A DNA stretch of 8,509 bases from Bacteroidales bacterium UBA4459. Its GTDB lineage: Bacteria > Bacteroidota > Bacteroidia > Bacteroidales > F082. The DNA lies in contig DGOT01000146.1 of the NCBI GenBank assembly GCA_002389465.1, positions 10,206-18,714 of the forward strand, in the 5' to 3' direction. This document shows, one piece after another, positions 6,603 through 8,509 of the stretch (positions within the stretch are counted from its first letter, which is position 1; the number at the start of each line of letters is the position of its first letter). Below the pieces are notes generated by a model. The model searched no databases, was not told the DNA's origin, and saw nothing but the letters and a program-made list of their open reading frames with translations. Made by a program: the position numbers and the translations under genes.

Positions 6603-8124
6603 GGCTACCTCCTTCCTCCGGCCCTTTTTTAATTTGGGTCAGCATGATTTTTAATTCGGCAATTAATAAAACCGTAAATAGAACTAAAAACATAAAAAAT
6701 GTAGTTTGAACTGAGCCTACACTCAAGTGCGATGTGGATATGCCAACGGGTAGCAGATCTTGGATTGTCCAAGGCTGACGGCCTACTTCGGCAACGATCC
6801 ATCCAAGCTCCGAAGCAATGTAGCCCAGCAAAATAGACCAAACTGAGAGATGTAAAACCCATTTATATTTATCTAACTTGTCTTGTATGCTCGCATACAA
6901 CAGCCATGCAAACATGAGGATGAAAAACAAACCCAAACCCACCATAATATGAAATGAGTAAAAAGGGAGCATAACGGGAGGCACAATCTCCTGTTTATCC
7001 TTAAAATAGCCATACCCGAAATGCGCATAATTATCTTCAAACATCTTTAAATTCTGCTCTGCCAACTGCTCATCCCCTGCTTCTCTGGCTTTTTTATACC
7101 CGGCAAGAGCTCCAATAGCTAATCGTCCTTTTTCTATTCGGGTTTCGGCCGGTAAGATATCATACTCTTCATTCCCATTTACAAGATCGTTTACCCCGGG
7201 AACAAATGCGCTGGCATCTCTGAAGGCCATAATTGACAACATACTTGGTAGTCGAATTCCTTTAAAGTTCGTGTTGTCTTTTTGGCTATTTAGAAAACCA
7301 AAAGCATATAAAGAGGCATTGGTTTCCCCATCGTAGAGACCCTCCATTGCCGCCAATTTCATGGGTTGTTTATGGGCTACATCATAAGCCGAACTATCAC
7401 CGGTCATTGCTACAAAAACAGAAGCCAACAAACCAAATACTGAAGCAATAAGGATACTTTTTTTAGCAAAAGCCCGGTGACGTTTATGTAAAAGATACCA
7501 GGCACTCACAGCCACAACAAATAATGCCCCAATAATATAAGCTTGTGATACTGTGTGCAAAAACTTGAATACAGCTGTAGGCGAAAGGGCTACATCAAAA
7601 AAGTTAACCATTTCGTTCCTCACCGTAACAGGATTAAAACGAGTTCCCACAGGGTTTTGCATCCATCCATTGGCTATCAAAATCCATAATGCCGATAAGT
7701 TAGAACCAAAAGCCACCAGCCAGGAAGAAAGCATGTGAAACTTTTTACTTACCCGGTCCCAGCCAAAAAACATAACTGCAATAAAGGTAGATTCGAGGAA
7801 GAAGGCCAAAATACCTTCAATAGCTAAGGGTGCACCAAAAATATCCCCTACAATCCATGAATAATTAGACCAGTTGGTGCCAAACTCAAATTCCAGGATA
7901 ATTCCTGTGGCCACACCGATTGCAAAGTTAATTCCGAAAAGTTTCATCCAGAATTTTGTCATGTTCTTCCACTTTTCATCGCCGGTCTTGTAGTAGAGCG
8001 TGTGCATATAAGCCACGATAAACGACAAACCCAGCGTAAGCGGAACGAAGAACCAATGGTAAATGGCCGTAAGGGCAAATTGTGCCCGCGACCAATCAAC
8101 CAAAGCAAGGTTAAAATGTTCCAT
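6595..8124 (-). CDS. cydA: cytochrome bd quinol oxidase subunit I, long Q-loop type
   Basis: This 509-residue membrane protein binds haems b558, b595 and d and carries the quinol site. Ligand positions are intact by comparison with E. coli CydA. His23 (YHWFFVPLT) matches His19; Glu103 and Glu111 (IEGILAFFLES) match Glu99 and Glu107; His190 (LHTVSQAY) matches His186; Met394 (FHIMVGLG) matches Met393; Glu446 (GWIVAEVGRQPW) matches Glu445. The Q-loop Lys256 and Glu261 (MKLAAME) match Lys252 and Glu257. The distance from Lys256 to Met394 is about 138 residues, close to E. coli, so this is the long Q-loop form, not the short CioA-like form. His392 stands where E. coli has Arg391. The gene starts 11 bases after the DUF4492 stop and overlaps cydB by 8 bases. 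No cydDC assembly genes are in the window. Expected role: high-affinity microaerobic respiration or oxygen protection. Confidence 0.96.
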   Translation of the reverse strand: MEHFNLALVDWSRAQFALTAIYHWFFVPLTLGLSFIVAYMHTLYYKTGDEKWKNMTKFWMKLFGINFAIGVATGIILEFEFGTNWSNYSWIVGDIFGAPLAIEGILAFFLESTFIAVMFFGWDRVSKKFHMLSSWLVAFGSNLSALWILIANGWMQNPVGTRFNPVTVRNEMVNFFDVALSPTAVFKFLHTVSQAYIIGALFVVAVSAWYLLHKRHRAFAKKSILIASVFGLLASVFVAMTGDSSAYDVAHKQPMKLAAMEGLYDGETNASLYAFGFLNSQKDNTNFKGIRLPSMLSIMAFRDASAFVPGVNDLVNGNEEYDILPAETRIEKGRLAIGALAGYKKAREAGDEQLAEQNLKMFEDNYAHFGYGYFKDKQEIVPPVMLPFYSFHIMVGLGLFFILMFAWLLYASIQDKLDKYKWVLHLSVWSILLGYIASELGWIVAEVGRQPWTIQDLLPVGISTSHLSVGSVQTTFFMFLVLFTVLLIAELKIMLTQIKKGPEEGGSHV

Positions 8125-8135
8125 AATTAAAAGGT

Positions 8136-8363
8136 TTAGTTATTAATTAATTGCTCTGCCACATGATTGCTTTTCTCTTTATCCGTATGATATCTTGAAC
8201 CCAGGAAATCAGGAAAAAAGAAAACTTTCAAAATGACAAATATGATGATTAGTTTAATAATGATAATTACCCACAACTTCCGGTTGGATACCGACATGTT
8301 TTTAAAACCGTCAATATAAAAATCAAGCGCCTTTTTCAATATGTTTTTCATGCAGCCATACAT
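8136..8363 (-). CDS. DUF4492-family single-span membrane protein upstream of cydA
   Basis: A 75-residue protein with an amphipathic, basic N-terminus (MKNILKKALDFYIDGFKNM, 5-23), one hydrophobic span (about 31-50, WVIIIIKLIIIFVILKVFFF), and a charged C-terminus (HTDKEKSNHVAEQLINN). I recognise this as DUF4492, a family I associate with the position just before cydA in Bacteroidota and some Campylobacterota; its function is not established. Repeated linkage suggests an assembly factor or accessory subunit of the bd oxidase. The first ATG (8363) has an A-rich upstream stretch, and I report that start. Met5 (8351) would give a protein beginning MKNILKK, which looks more like typical family members, so the true start may be 12 bases later. 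The stop is 11 bases before cydA. Confidence 0.8.
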   Translation of the reverse strand: MYGCMKNILKKALDFYIDGFKNMSVSNRKLWVIIIIKLIIIFVILKVFFFPDFLGSRYHTDKEKSNHVAEQLINN

Positions 8364-8380
8364 ATTTTGTTTTCCGGCTT

Positions 8381-8509
8381 TTACATTCCCGGTATCCTCG
8401 GCATCTTTTTCAGTTTAGAATTTCTGTAATAAAAGCCCCATCCTTTTTTTAACCAGTGTCCAAGAACCGGTAATGGAATAATATAATCCCTTTTGTGATT
8501 ACGTACTAC
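8381..8509 (-). CDS. C-terminal 42 residues of an unrecognised protein, 5' end outside the window
   Basis: A frame open from the right edge ends at TAA 8383-8381 and encodes a basic, aromatic tail: VVRNHKRDYIIPLPVLGHW, then a Lys/Gly/Tyr-rich stretch, ending KKMPRIPGM. It has no membrane span and no recognisable catalytic motif. It stops 17 bases before the DUF4492 ATG, on the same strand, so it is likely the preceding gene of the same transcript. A chance open frame of 43 codons at the edge is possible, but the composition looks protein-like and its position fits the dense gene packing. I cannot name a family from this fragment. Confidence 0.55.
   Translation of the reverse strand, partial: VVRNHKRDYIIPLPVLGHWLKKGWGFYYRNSKLKKMPRIPGM

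Noticed and set aside
1..8509. CRISPR arrays, insertion sequences, tRNA or rRNA genes
   Set aside because: I saw no regularly spaced repeats, transposase-like frames, terminal inverted repeats or tRNA-like cloverleaf segments; nearly all bases are covered by same-strand coding genes.

Overview
The window looks like part of a chromosome from an anaerobic or microaerobic member of the Bacteroidota, possibly a Marinilabiliales/Prolixibacteraceae-like lineage. The lineage is inferred, not proven. The evidence is an A/T-rich sequence, start codons preceded by A-rich stretches instead of clear Shine-Dalgarno sites, a DUF4492-cydA-cydB gene order, and a CydB of the divergent type seen in this phylum. 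Every supported gene lies on the minus strand, so transcription runs from high to low coordinates. Gaps are very short (an 8-base overlap to 51 bases) and no intrinsic terminator is visible, so the whole window could be one transcript whose main promoter lies to the right of position 8509.

In transcription order, the right edge (8381-8509) holds the last 42 codons of an unrecognised protein. Next is a respiratory block: a single-span DUF4492 protein (8136-8363), the cytochrome bd quinol oxidase subunits CydA (6595-8124) and CydB (5448-6602), and a previously uncalled 34-residue single-span protein (5315-5419) that sits where the small CydX subunit sits in Proteobacteria. A transport block follows: a ten-helix ArsP_2-type putative heavy-metal/manganese exporter (4275-5312) and a major facilitator superfamily permease (3033-4253), both with GTG starts. 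The left part holds enzymes: an Old Yellow Enzyme/2,4-dienoyl-CoA-reductase-type iron-sulfur flavoprotein (1163-3028), a class I SAM methyltransferase (446-1111), and the start of a TrmO/TsaA-family tRNA methyltransferase (1-440) that runs off the left edge.

The oxidase genes form a coherent unit: membrane quinol is oxidised and O2 reduced to water, giving microaerobic respiration or oxygen scavenging. The later genes share the transcript direction, but their functional link to the oxidase is not evident from sequence. The transporter-flavoenzyme-methyltransferase group could handle an unknown small molecule.

The two most interesting signals are the small membrane protein after cydB, a candidate undescribed bd-oxidase subunit, and two in-phase A_AAA_AAG slippery heptamers at the very end of the methyltransferase gene. 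A -1 shift there would read straight into TrmO and fuse the two methyltransferases. There is no gene-free stretch longer than 51 bases.
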